Source: an uncultured Microbacterium sp. (lineage in GTDB: Bacteria > Actinomycetota > Actinomycetes > Actinomycetales > Microbacteriaceae). From it: a DNA stretch of 64,000 nt. Shown here piece after piece: positions 6,504 to 15,396 of this stretch. Position 1 is the first letter of the stretch; each line of letters opens with the position of its first letter. The translations under genes and the position numbers were made by a program. Under the pieces are notes generated by a model. That model was not told the DNA's origin. It saw nothing but the letters and a program-made list of their open reading frames with translations, and ran no database searches. The stretch spans positions 248,001 through 312,000 of the forward strand of contig NZ_CANLCY010000003.1 of the NCBI RefSeq assembly GCF_947489255.1, given 5' to 3'.

Positions 6504-9182
6504 TCAGAGGCGTCGACGGAGGCGGCCGAGCAGCGGGACGGCGAAGGCGGAGGCGAGACCGCCGGCCACGCTGACGGGGAGGGCGGCCGGCAGGGCGCCG
6601 AGGTCGGGATCATCGGGGGTCGTCGCTCCCGCGCGGGCCGGCGCGGGTGCTCCCGTCGCCGACGGGTCGGCGACGGTCGTGGCGGCGGTCGAGCCGCTCG
6701 CCGTCACCGCTGCAGCGGGAGCACTTCCCACCACACCCCCGCTCGGGAACGGGATGCCGGCGACCGGCGTGGTCGACGACGCCGGCGTCGTCGCCACCGG
6801 GCCGCTCCCGGAGGTCGGCATCCGTCCCGCCTCGATGTCGTCGGCGGCGACCTTCGCGAGGTCGCGCCAGGCGTCGGGTAGCGGGAGGAAGCCCTGTGGG
6901 AGCTGCCCGATCGCCGTGCCGGGCTGCTGGCCGTCGGTGGCGGCGAATCGGATGAAGGCGGCGTAGCTGCGGCGGAGGTCGGCGTCCGTCGCCTTCGGGT
7001 TGACCGCGGCGTACACGGGCATCGTGAGCGGGTAGGCGCCGCGCGCCGCGGCGGCCGCGGGGGACGCCGGGTCAAAGGAGACCACCTGCGCCTGGCCGGA
7101 GTCGGGCGTCATGGCCGCGGCCGCGGCGGCCATGGCATCCGTCGTCGCCCCCACGAACTCGCCCGCGGGATTCTTCAGCTCCGCCGTGACGATCTGATAC
7201 CGCGCGGCGGATGCCGTATCGGTGACGGCGATCACCGTCTGCCGACCGGGCAGGCTCCGGTCCGCCTTGCCGTACTTCGGCGGCGTGGCGATCGGGTCCC
7301 AACCGCCGAGGGTTAGTCCGTCGCCGCGGAGCGTGTTGTAGGCGCCGGCATCGAGGTCGTTGACGTACGGCCGCCAGGTGACGAGGTTGACCGGTCCGGA
7401 GGCCGCGGTCGCGGCCTGCTCGATCGGATCGGCCTTGGGGAAGTCCTCGCGCGGCAGGATCATCGCCTGCTTCGACGCGTTCGCGTCATCGGTCGTCGCG
7501 CTCCACGGATTGACCGTCATGCCCCAGTCGTCGGGGGTGCCCTCGAGGAAACGCCGAGCGGACTCGTCGCTCAACACGTATTGCCAGATCGTGTACGCGG
7601 CATCCGATCGCCCCTGCGGGACGAGGGCATCGGCGAGCGACGCGGCCGCGAGCGACTGATACTTCCACTCCGGGTCGTTGATGGCGAGGAAGTCCGGGTC
7701 GCTGACGAGATTGCGCGGGTTGAAGACGCGTGTCCCCCCGTCCAGGTGACTCAGGTGATCGCGATCGGCGAAGGTCGGCAGAGAGTCGAGGTAGGAGTTG
7801 GTCAGCAGCTTGGCGACGAGCCGCGGCGTGAGTTTGAGCGATGTGAACGGCAATCCGACGCGCGAGCGGTCCGCCTCGGGGACGGTGTCGTCACCGGGCC
7901 GGGGGTTGCGGTCGATCGCGAACGAGATGGCAGCTCCCGTCACCGCGACCGGGGCGTAACGGAGGGCGTCCGCGCCCAGACTCGGATCGAGTGGGCGGGA
8001 GGTGAGGGCGAGCGGCGCCGGGGCGGTCCCGTTGGCGGCGCGGGCGGCATCCGACTCGGCGCCGGTGATCGCCGAATACACCGATCCGCCCGCTTGGTTG
8101 CACACCGCCGGCTGCCACGACGAGATCGCGCGGCTGATCAATTCGCTCCCCGCGAGCTGGCGCTCGCTCGCGCCGATCGGACAGCGCACCCCGAGCGGCT
8201 TGAAATCGAGCTTCACCGCGATGCGGTGCTTCCAGGCATCCCAGAACAGACCCGACTTGGTGATGAAGGACGCTCCTGCGTCGGCCTGGCCGCGGGGCAG
8301 GATGACGAGCCAGCAGCTCGACCCCGACACGCTGCCGTCGGCGGCGGTGACCGGTGATCCGCAGCCGAGTCCCTGGGACTGCAGAGCGGTCTGCACCTCG
8401 AATTTCACCGAGCCGGTACCGTCACCACCTGAACCCGCCCAGGCGACCATGTTGGTGGTGTACTTCGAGAAGAACTCGTTCGTGTTCATGTCGGCCAGGA
8501 CGTCTCTACCCTCGGCGTCCTTCGTGTACGCGAACTTCCCGTCGGAGACGTTGGCGATCACGCGGCCGTTGGCCGCGCGGAACGGGATGGAGGTGTACGT
8601 GGGCGTCGCGAACCCGTCCCCGTAGACCGTGTAGGCCTTGTCCTGGTCGGCGACCGAGGCGTCGCTGTCGCGCGGATCGTCGCGGTGCGATCCGGGCACA
8701 CCGCCCAGACCGTACTGGCAGGTCGTGCGGTCGGGGGTTCCGGGGTTCGCGGGGTCGTCGCCCCAGCACTGGAAGACCTGCAGGAAGTCGGCGCCGCCGA
8801 TCTGCGAGCTGGGGACGGTGGAGGGTTTGCCCCCGGTCCACGACACGACGATGCCCTGCGACTCCAGCGCGCGGGTCTGCGACACCGTCACCGCCAGGTC
8901 GGGGAACGGGGCGTCGGCGGCGTCGGCGTCCTGCTCCTTGGCCGTGACGGTCACCGCCGAGGAGTCGTCGGCGACGGCGGCCTGACCCGTCGCGAACAGG
9001 GTGCCGCTCCCACCCGTGACACCGAAGATGGCGATGCCCGCGGTCACCCCGACCGCTGCCGACGCCAGCAGGCGACGCAGTCGGGCGATCGTCTCGTCGC
9101 GGCGTCGGGGCGACGACGCCCGTCGCGCTCGACGGCCCCCGGAGGGGGGCGCGGCGCGGAGACGCTGGCGCGGTTCAGTCAC
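6504..9182 (-). CDS. Large membrane-anchored PstS-related substrate-binding protein
   Basis: The GTG start at 9182 has AGAAGGA 6 nt upstream. The 892-residue product has an Arg-rich cytoplasmic N terminus of about 45 residues, a hydrophobic signal-anchor (LLASAAVGVTAGIAIFGVTG), a very long extracellular region, a Thr/Ala/Pro-rich linker near residue 800 and a C-terminal hydrophobic segment ending in LLGRLRRRL. About six cysteines (FQCWGDD, TTCQYG, LGCGSP, SSCWLV, VRCPIG, AVCNQ) could form disulfides. Binding-protein-like pieces include GAAISFAIDRNP, LTPRLVAKLLTNSY and, near the end, YPLTMPVYAAVNPKATD, which resembles the last lobe of PstS proteins. It is more than twice the size of normal PstS. 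It probably tethers ligand capture at the membrane (inference). Confidence 0.7.
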   Translation of the reverse strand: MTEPRQRLRAAPPSGGRRARRASSPRRRDETIARLRRLLASAAVGVTAGIAIFGVTGGSGTLFATGQAAVADDSSAVTVTAKEQDADAADAPFPDLAVTVSQTRALESQGIVVSWTGGKPSTVPSSQIGGADFLQVFQCWGDDPANPGTPDRTTCQYGLGGVPGSHRDDPRDSDASVADQDKAYTVYGDGFATPTYTSIPFRAANGRVIANVSDGKFAYTKDAEGRDVLADMNTNEFFSKYTTNMVAWAGSGGDGTGSVKFEVQTALQSQGLGCGSPVTAADGSVSGSSCWLVILPRGQADAGASFITKSGLFWDAWKHRIAVKLDFKPLGVRCPIGASERQLAGSELISRAISSWQPAVCNQAGGSVYSAITGAESDAARAANGTAPAPLALTSRPLDPSLGADALRYAPVAVTGAAISFAIDRNPRPGDDTVPEADRSRVGLPFTSLKLTPRLVAKLLTNSYLDSLPTFADRDHLSHLDGGTRVFNPRNLVSDPDFLAINDPEWKYQSLAAASLADALVPQGRSDAAYTIWQYVLSDESARRFLEGTPDDWGMTVNPWSATTDDANASKQAMILPREDFPKADPIEQAATAASGPVNLVTWRPYVNDLDAGAYNTLRGDGLTLGGWDPIATPPKYGKADRSLPGRQTVIAVTDTASAARYQIVTAELKNPAGEFVGATTDAMAAAAAAMTPDSGQAQVVSFDPASPAAAAARGAYPLTMPVYAAVNPKATDADLRRSYAAFIRFAATDGQQPGTAIGQLPQGFLPLPDAWRDLAKVAADDIEAGRMPTSGSGPVATTPASSTTPVAGIPFPSGGVVGSAPAAAVTASGSTAATTVADPSATGAPAPARAGATTPDDPDLGALPAALPVSVAGGLASAFAVPLLGRLRRRL

Positions 9183-9259
9183 GGGAGTTCCTTCTCGGAC
9201 GGACGACTCGATCGAGCGTCGAGACCAGTTGACGGGCGGCGGGTGTCGGCGGGATGAAC

Positions 9260-9283
9260 GCGGCGGTAACGAGGCACCGCCGC
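9260..9283 (-). terminator. Hairpin between pstS and the large binding-protein gene
   Basis: GCGGCGGT (9260-9267) and ACCGCCGC (9276-9283) form an 8-bp stem with an 8-nt loop in the 145-nt gap after the pstS stop. No U-tract follows. It may be a partial terminator or an mRNA-stability element separating the transporter genes from the surface genes. Confidence 0.45.
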
Positions 9284-9327
9284 CGTGGGCTCCACGTGCG
9301 AACGGGTGAAAAGACCGGGTGAAACGG

Positions 9328-10923
9328 TCATCTCGGACGGCGAGCGTCGCGTGCGCGTCGGCCCAGGAACGGCGGGATGAGGATCGCGGCGACCACGAGC
9401 AGGCCCGCCGCGAGCATGATGAACTGCGGCGTGCCCCACCCGTTCTCGGCGAGCGAGAACGGCGCCGAGACCGCCGCCGTCGCGCCGCCCGCAGCAGCGG
9501 CGGAGACGAGGTTGCCGTTGGCGTCGTACACCGGCTCCGCCGCGGTCGCCGCGACAGCAGCCCCCGCGGCGGCGGGATCGCTCGCGGCGGCAGCGGCGGA
9601 CGCACCCGTCGTCCCGGCCGCGGCGGCGGCGCTGTTCGATCCCCCGCTCACCCCTCCCGCCCCGGTCGCCGGCGTCTGCTCCTGTGCGCCTCCGGTTCCC
9701 TCGACGCACTGGGTCGCACCCTTCTTGTCGCAGTCCGGCGGGGCCGGGGCGGTGAGGGCGAGCTGATTGTTCTCCGGGGAGTCCCCCGGCTTGAAAGTGG
9801 GGTTGTTGCAGTTCGCGAAGTCGACGCCCCCTTCGGTTCCGGGGATCTTCTTCAGCACGTCGGAGCCCGCCTGCACGAGGTTCATCGGCAGCGGCGAGTA
9901 CCCCAGGGCCGACGCCTGCTGCTGCCCCTCGCAGAGCATGTAGGTCGCGAACCGGCTGAGCGTGCGCCCCTTCTCGGCCGTGAAGACCTTGTTCGTCTGC
10001 GTGGGCACGATCATGTACGAGTAGCTCGACATCGGATACGCGCGCGGATCGGTGCTGTTGTAGACCCCGTCGAGGTTCTGCGTGAGGTCCGGGTTGATGG
10101 CCGCCGACATCAGGGCGACAGCGACCGACTGATACGTCGGCTCGACGTAGTACCCGGCGTTGTTGAGCATCTTGACGACCGGGAAGCCCGACTTCATCGC
10201 GTACGAGTACTCGACGTAGGTGATCGCGCCCTCGCCGTAGTTCTGGCTGACGTAGCCGGCAACGCCGAGCGAGCCGTTCTGCCCCTTGAACGCCGGGGTC
10301 ACTTGGGGGAACTGCGAGCGCATGCCGTAGGTCCAGACGCCGCCGAACTGCTTCGACATCCACAGGGTGAACTGCGCGCTCGTCCCCGATCCGTCCGAGC
10401 GGTAGACAGGGGTGATCGAGACGTCGGGCATCGCCAGCGCCGGGTTGTCGGCCTGCACGGCGGGGTCGTTCCACTTCGTGATCTGGCCGGCGAAGATCTT
10501 CGCGATGACCTCTCCCGACAGGCGCAGGTTGGTCACCCGCTTCCCGCCGATCTTGAGGTTGTACATCAGCGACGTGCCGCCGGCGACGATCGGCATGTAG
10601 GCGTATCCGGTGGTCGGCTTCTCGGGGGGCGAACCGTCTTCGGGCTGGCCCTGGAACGGGATCTCGCTGACCGCGAAGTCGACCGTCTGATTGATGAAGT
10701 CGTTGCGACCCGCCGACGACCCCGTGCCGGAGTAGTTGACGGTCATGCCGTAGTTGTTCGCGACGTTCTTGCGCCACTGATCGAGGGCGTTCTGCGACCA
10801 CGTCGAGCCCGACCCCGAGATGGGGACGTACCCGTCGGCCTGCGCCGGGACGGGCACAAGGGCCACGAGCGTCACGACCGCGAGCGCGGCCGCGATGCGG
10901 CCCCAGTGACGACGAAGGTTCAC
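9328..10923 (-). CDS. pstS: Phosphate ABC transporter substrate-binding protein PstS, C-terminally membrane-anchored
   Basis: GTG 10923 overlaps the pstA stop by 4 bp and has GAGGAG 7 nt upstream. The 531-residue product has a signal peptide (to about PAQA) and then the PstS fold: ISGSGSTWSQNALDQWRK, YSGTGSSAGRNDF and VDFAVSEIPF, the phosphate-binding loop pattern, followed by LRLSGEVIAKIFAGQITKWN and VYRSDGSGTSAQFT. A Cys-containing region and an Ala/Gly-rich linker of about 100 residues lead to a C-terminal helix (FIMLAAGLLVVAAILIPPFL) with an Arg-rich tail. Most Gram-positive PstS proteins are lipoproteins; this one has no lipobox and instead uses a transmembrane anchor, so the binding domain sits on a flexible stalk. 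It captures phosphate outside the membrane for PstCA. Confidence 0.9.
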   Translation of the reverse strand: MNLRRHWGRIAAALAVVTLVALVPVPAQADGYVPISGSGSTWSQNALDQWRKNVANNYGMTVNYSGTGSSAGRNDFINQTVDFAVSEIPFQGQPEDGSPPEKPTTGYAYMPIVAGGTSLMYNLKIGGKRVTNLRLSGEVIAKIFAGQITKWNDPAVQADNPALAMPDVSITPVYRSDGSGTSAQFTLWMSKQFGGVWTYGMRSQFPQVTPAFKGQNGSLGVAGYVSQNYGEGAITYVEYSYAMKSGFPVVKMLNNAGYYVEPTYQSVAVALMSAAINPDLTQNLDGVYNSTDPRAYPMSSYSYMIVPTQTNKVFTAEKGRTLSRFATYMLCEGQQQASALGYSPLPMNLVQAGSDVLKKIPGTEGGVDFANCNNPTFKPGDSPENNQLALTAPAPPDCDKKGATQCVEGTGGAQEQTPATGAGGVSGGSNSAAAAAGTTGASAAAAASDPAAAGAAVAATAAEPVYDANGNLVSAAAAGGATAAVSAPFSLAENGWGTPQFIMLAAGLLVVAAILIPPFLGRRARDARRPR

Positions 10924-12239
10924 GACGGGTTCTCCTCGGAGGATCGGGGGTGAGGGGCGGCGGTGCCGCGGCGGAACGGGAGACGGGATGCCGAACGGCT
11001 CGGCACCGTGAGGCGGCGGGCGGCGCGGGAGAGGGCGGAGGTGCCGTCGCCCATCCGCCGGACGTCCCGTGCGGAGGCCGCAGCCGCGGCGCGGCGCTGA
11101 CGGTCCGAGAGCTGTCCCGGGCCACGGCCGCCGATGAGGCGCGCGACGATGAAGAGGGTCAGCACGAGCAGGACGAGCGTGGCCGCCGCACCGAACCCGC
11201 GCGCGATCATGTTCGGCTCGGGCGACTTGACGAAGTCGAACACCTGCAGCGGGAGCGAGATCATCGGCCCCGAGAAGGGGTTGAGGTTCATCTGCGCCGT
11301 CACGCCCGAGGTCAGCAGCACGGGCGAGGTCTCGCCGATGCCACGCGCGGTTCCGAGGATGACCGCGGTGACCAAGCCCGAACGAGAGGTGGGGAGGACG
11401 ACGTTCCACACCGTGCTCCAGCGGCTCGAGCCCAGCGCGTAGGACGCCTCGCGGAGGTTGTTCGGGACCAGGCGCAGCACCACGTCGGAGGCGCGGATGA
11501 TGATGGGCAGCATCATCACGCTGATGGCGAGGGACGCCGCGAAACCCGAGCGCTCATGCGTGATGAGCGTGACGACGGCGGCGTAGACGAACAGCCCCGC
11601 CACGATCGAGGGCAGCGCGGTCATGGCATCCGATACCGTCCGCACGAAGCGGGCGAACGGCCCGCCGATCTCGTTCAGGAAGACCGCCGTCATCACCCCG
11701 AGGGGAATGGTGATGGAGAGGGCGATGCCGATCTGGATGAGCGTGCCCACGATCGCGTGCGCGATGCCGCCCGTGGTCAGCGGATCGAGGGGTCCGGCCG
11801 TGGTCATCGTCTCGACGAAGAAATTGCCGTTCATCAGGGCGGAGGAACCACGGATGAGCGTGAAGAACAGGACGAACAGGAGCGCACCCAGCAGGATCAC
11901 CCCCGCCGAATAGAACAGGGCCGTCACGATCCGCTCGCGCACGGCGAGGCGGTCGGCACGCAGCGACGACATGACCGCGTAGATCCCGAGGAAACCCACG
12001 AACGACAGCACGACCCACCCGATGAGGCCCGTCATCGGCGTCAGCCACCCGAACAGCAGCGTCGACACCGCGAGCGCCGCCGCCGCACTGCCCAGCAGGT
12101 CGAAGCGGTCGCCGAAGGGCACGGTCCGCAGATCGCGACGCTCGCCGACGTGACCGTCACGGAGCGGGATCGTGGTCCGGATCGGTTCGCCGGGGGTGCC
12201 CTCGTCGGCCAGAGGAGTGTCGGGGGTGAGGATGGCCAT
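10920..12239 (-). CDS. pstA: Phosphate ABC transporter permease PstA
   Basis: ATG 12239 shares its A with the pstC stop (TGATG). The 439-residue protein is long for PstA (usually about 280-300) because of an extra N-terminal part with two or three membrane segments and a C-terminal Arg/Ala-rich cytoplasmic tail of about 60 residues. The core has the typical membrane helices, ALPSIVAGLFVYA, and the EAA loop segment REASYALGSSRWSTVWNVVLPTSRSGLVTA with GTARGIGETSPVLL, both diagnostic for PstA. It forms the inner-membrane channel with PstC and is powered by PstB. It is the second gene of the operon, coupled to pstC and pstS. Confidence 0.93.
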   Translation of the reverse strand: MAILTPDTPLADEGTPGEPIRTTIPLRDGHVGERRDLRTVPFGDRFDLLGSAAAALAVSTLLFGWLTPMTGLIGWVVLSFVGFLGIYAVMSSLRADRLAVRERIVTALFYSAGVILLGALLFVLFFTLIRGSSALMNGNFFVETMTTAGPLDPLTTGGIAHAIVGTLIQIGIALSITIPLGVMTAVFLNEIGGPFARFVRTVSDAMTALPSIVAGLFVYAAVVTLITHERSGFAASLAISVMMLPIIIRASDVVLRLVPNNLREASYALGSSRWSTVWNVVLPTSRSGLVTAVILGTARGIGETSPVLLTSGVTAQMNLNPFSGPMISLPLQVFDFVKSPEPNMIARGFGAAATLVLLVLTLFIVARLIGGRGPGQLSDRQRRAAAAASARDVRRMGDGTSALSRAARRLTVPSRSASRLPFRRGTAAPHPRSSEENPS

Positions 12240-13255
12240 CAGTTGCTCTCCGCCCCGGAACGGCTCCGGGCCACGATCGTGGAGGCCGTGAAGTTGACGA
12301 TCAGGGTGATGATGAACAGCACGAGGCCGGCCGCCATCAGAGCCGACAGTCCGAACTGACTCGCCTCGCCGTAGCGGAGGGCGATGAGCGCCGAGACGGA
12401 GTTGGTGCCGGTCTTCAGCAGCTGCGTGTTGATGGAGAAGATCGGCGAGATGATCATGACCACCGCGATCGTCTCGCCCAGGGCGCGTCCGAGGCCCAGC
12501 ATCGTGCCGCCGATAATGCCGCCCCGACCGAAGGGGAGCACCACCGCGCGGATCATCCCCCATCTCGTCGAGCCGAGCGCCAGAGCTCCCTCCCGCTCGC
12601 CGAGGGGTGCTTGCGAGAACGCCTCCCGCATGACCGAGGTCTGGGTGGGGACCACCATGAGCGCGACGACGATACCGGCGATGAAGGCCGACGAGGTGAA
12701 CGCCCCCGCCTCGGTGAGGCGCGCGCCCGCGGCATCCGTGACCTGGAAGATCGGGATCCAGCCGAAGTAAGTGGAGATCCATTCGGCCACGGGGATGACG
12801 TTCGCCTGCAGGAAGAACACCCCCCACAGCCCGAACACCACACTCGGGACGGCCGCCATCAGGTCGACCATCGTGATGAGCAGGGACCGGAGGCGCGCAG
12901 GCACGATCTCGCTGATCAGCAGCGCCGTGCCGAGGGCGAGCGGGACCGAGACCGACATCGCGACGATGGCGATCGTGACGGTGCCGAACAGGACCGCGGC
13001 GACGCCGAAGGTGCCGGTCTCCGGCGACCACTCCTGGGTGGTGAGGAACGAAGGTCCCGCGACCAGGAGCGCATCTCCCGCGCGCGCCGTGAGGAAGACG
13101 CCCACGGCCAGCATGACGGCCACCGTGATGGCGCCCGCCGTGTAGGCGCTGCCGCGGAAGATCCGGTCGACCACGACCGGGGCGCTCTTGAGCGATCGCG
13201 GTTCGATCGGCCCCGCGGCCTGCCGAGGCAGGACCTCCGTGGTGATGTCGGTCAT
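12239..13255 (-). CDS. pstC: Phosphate ABC transporter permease PstC
   Basis: I prefer ATG 13255 because GGAG lies 6 nt upstream; an in-frame ATG at 13267 would use no clear site. The 338-residue protein has six predicted membrane helices. It carries the PstC signatures DLMAAVPSVVFGLWG and an EAA loop REGALALGSTRWGMIRAVVLPFGRGGIIGG, followed by GLGRALGETIAVVM. It is the first gene of the pst/WxL operon, so its upstream region (13256-13695) should carry the main promoter. Together with PstA it forms the membrane channel for high-affinity phosphate import. Confidence 0.93.
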   Translation of the reverse strand: MTDITTEVLPRQAAGPIEPRSLKSAPVVVDRIFRGSAYTAGAITVAVMLAVGVFLTARAGDALLVAGPSFLTTQEWSPETGTFGVAAVLFGTVTIAIVAMSVSVPLALGTALLISEIVPARLRSLLITMVDLMAAVPSVVFGLWGVFFLQANVIPVAEWISTYFGWIPIFQVTDAAGARLTEAGAFTSSAFIAGIVVALMVVPTQTSVMREAFSQAPLGEREGALALGSTRWGMIRAVVLPFGRGGIIGGTMLGLGRALGETIAVVMIISPIFSINTQLLKTGTNSVSALIALRYGEASQFGLSALMAAGLVLFIITLIVNFTASTIVARSRSGAESN

Positions 13256-13390
13256 CGCGTTCTCCATCGAGCGCGGTCGGCCGTGCGCTGCCCCACGGTC
13301 CGGGGCGGGCGGAACGGGGGCGCGTGCGCAGGACCGGCGACGCGCGTCGCTCGTGTGCCGGGAACCGGCTCGGGGCAGCCGGTATCAGCG

Positions 13391-13477
13391 ACGGTAGGAG
13401 CGGGCTGTGAACGCGGCCGGGACCGATCCCCCACACGCCCTGGCCGCCGAGTGAACGCCGAGCGAGCGAAGGTGAAC
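13391..13477 (-). promoter_or_regulatory. Possible Pho-box promoter region of the pst operon
   Basis: On the minus strand three GTTCAC sequences lie upstream of pstC, at 13477-13471 (GTTCACC), 13456-13450 (GTTCACT) and 13412-13406 (GTTCACA). The last two are 44 bp apart, i.e. four 11-bp Pho-box periods; the first is 21 bp from the second, one short of two periods. A -10-like TACCGT sits 9 nt downstream of the last copy. Actinobacterial PhoP boxes are 11-bp direct repeats beginning GTTCACC. The fit is imperfect. The rest of 13256-13695 is GC-rich noncoding DNA with no other signal that I recognise. Confidence 0.38.
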
Positions 13478-13695
13478 GACGGACGTCGGCGGGCGCAGGG
13501 GCCGGGGGCGGGGGCGCGGGGCGCCAGTGCGCGTGGGGGCGCGGGGCGCGAGGTCGCGGTGAGGGAAGGCGCGGGGGCGCGAGGGCGCGTGGGGACGCCG
13601 CACCGTCGACGACGAGCGGTGTCCGGATCCCGGGTCATCACCGTCGCGAAGGGCGCGTGGCCGCGCCGTTCCGCGGCGCGAGCCCGCCGGACCCG

Positions 13696-15396
13696 TCAGC
13701 GAGAGGACGGTGTGGGCGTCGGCGTGGGGGTCGGCGTCGGCGAGGAGGTCGGTGACGGCGACGAAGGAGCGTGCGTGGGGACGGGAGCCGTCGCCACGAG
13801 CACGCGCACCTCGGTGCCGAGGGTGAGCGAGCTCCCGGCCGCCGGCTCGAGGGCCACGACGAGCCCCTCCGGACGCTCGGACACCAGGGCCACGAGCATC
13901 GTGGCGAAGCCGGCCGCACGCAGGCGCGAGGTCGCCGTCGCGGCATCCATCCCCGACACCTCCGGGATCACGTTCGACCCGGATGCCACGACCAGCGCCA
14001 CCGCACTGTCGCGGGGCACCGAGGAACCCGCACCGGGGATCGATTCGAGGACGGTGCCGGCGACGGCGGCCTCGTCGCGCACGGCGACGTCTCCCACTCG
14101 CAGTCCGGCCGACGCGAGGACGGAGGGCGCATCGGCGAGGGTGGTGAGTCCGGGGACGGTGACGGGGGGCGGGGTGGTCGGGCTCGCGACGGGCGGAGCG
14201 GGATCCGAAGCGACGGCGGACGGCGTGGGGTGGGGCGCCTGGGTCGCCGACCGCGCGACGGGGACCTCACGCCCCGCGCTTGCCATGAGGGGCACGGCCG
14301 TCGCGGCCGCGACGAGGACGACGGTGATCGCGACGACCGTGCCCCACCCCGTCGAGCGACGCACGGGTGACGGTGGCGCCGGAACGGCCGGCTGTGCGGC
14401 GGCGGAGCGAGCAGCGGCGGGGCGAGCGAGCGTGGGAGGGAGAGTCGCGGCGACGGTCGTCGTGGCCGGTCGGGGTTGTGCGGTCGGGGGCGTCCGCATC
14501 GCCTGCACCCGGGCGTCGAGCAACGCTCCTCGCATCTCCCGGGCATCGGCGAAACGGTCGTCGGGCTCCTTCAGCAGGGCGCGCACCACCACGCGGTCGA
14601 GCGCCGGGGGGATCCCGCGCCGGCCCACCGAAGGAACGGGCGGCGGTGCGCTCAGATGCGCCCGCGTCACCGCGAGCCGGTCACCGCCATCGAACGGCGG
14701 GCGCCCGGTGAGCGCGAAGAAGAGGAGACCGCCGACCTGGTACAGATCGCCACGCGGCCCCACCGGCCGACCGGCCAGCTGCTCGGGAGAGGCGTACTGC
14801 ACGTTGCCAACGACGCCGGCCGGGACCCCCGAGACGGCGCTTCGCAGCACGTCGTCGCCGTGAGCGGTGCGGCCCGCGGCGTCGGCGAGACCGAAGTCGA
14901 GAAGAGTCGCGCGAAGGGCACCGTCGTCCTCCCGCCGCACGAGGACGTTCGAGGGTGACACGTCGCGATGCACGACGCCCGCCGCGTGCGCCGCTGCCAG
15001 TCCCGCCAGCACGTCTGCGCCGACGGTCACGACCTCAGTCGACGTCAGCGGCCCCTCTGCGCGGACGTGCTCGAACAGTGGGCGACCCGGAACGCGCTCC
15101 TGCGCGATCCAGGCGATCGGGATGCCATGGTCGTCGAACACGCCGATGTCGACGATGACGACGACGGCGGGATGCACGACCTGCGCCGCGCGCCGGGCCT
15201 CGGCGAGGAACGCATCGCGGACCGCCGCGCTCTCCGACAGGTGCGGGTGCAGGACCTTGACCGCCAGTCGTCGGCCCGTGACGGAGTCCACGGCGGCGAA
15301 AACCGACGCCGTTCCTCCCGACCCGAGCAGCTCTCCGAGACGGAACCGCCCGGCGATCAGGCTGGTGCCGCTCGACGGATCGCCCTGGCCCGTCAC
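13696..15396 (-). CDS. Membrane Ser/Thr protein kinase of the PknB type with two PASTA repeats
   Basis: GTG 15396 overlaps the upstream stop by 4 bp. The 566-residue product has an N-terminal kinase domain (residues about 15-280) with the Gly loop LLGSGGTASVF, the ATP-binding Lys in LAVKVL, the catalytic loop HRDVSPSN, the DFG motif (LLDFGLAD), and SPEQLAGRPVGPRGDLY in the activation/APE region. A linker and one transmembrane helix (GTVVAITVVLVAAATAVPL) follow. Outside the membrane are two PASTA-like repeats (VTVPGLTTLADAPSVLASAGL... and VIPEVSGMDAATATSRLRAAGF...) and a terminal Thr-Pro repeat tail. PASTA kinases sense peptidoglycan fragments and control growth and division. The usual catalytic-loop Lys is Ser here, which also occurs in other bacterial kinases. 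The gene is read toward the pst operon but is about 440 nt away from it. Confidence 0.88.
   Translation of the reverse strand: MTGQGDPSSGTSLIAGRFRLGELLGSGGTASVFAAVDSVTGRRLAVKVLHPHLSESAAVRDAFLAEARRAAQVVHPAVVVIVDIGVFDDHGIPIAWIAQERVPGRPLFEHVRAEGPLTSTEVVTVGADVLAGLAAAHAAGVVHRDVSPSNVLVRREDDGALRATLLDFGLADAAGRTAHGDDVLRSAVSGVPAGVVGNVQYASPEQLAGRPVGPRGDLYQVGGLLFFALTGRPPFDGGDRLAVTRAHLSAPPPVPSVGRRGIPPALDRVVVRALLKEPDDRFADAREMRGALLDARVQAMRTPPTAQPRPATTTVAATLPPTLARPAAARSAAAQPAVPAPPSPVRRSTGWGTVVAITVVLVAAATAVPLMASAGREVPVARSATQAPHPTPSAVASDPAPPVASPTTPPPVTVPGLTTLADAPSVLASAGLRVGDVAVRDEAAVAGTVLESIPGAGSSVPRDSAVALVVASGSNVIPEVSGMDAATATSRLRAAGFATMLVALVSERPEGLVVALEPAAGSSLTLGTEVRVLVATAPVPTHAPSSPSPTSSPTPTPTPTPTPSSR

Noticed and set aside
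9304..9323. GGGTGAA doublet after pstS as a Pho box
   Set aside because: The units are 13 bp apart, not 11, and lie downstream of pstS rather than upstream of a promoter.
13485..13690. G-rich stretch as a coding region or RNA gene
   Set aside because: Simple GGGGCGC-rich sequence with no conserved structure or start signal.
12611..14863. 750-codon open frame on the plus strand opposite pstC and the kinase
   Set aside because: The Arg/Gly/Asp-rich translation has no domain and lies opposite well-recognised genes; it results from high GC.
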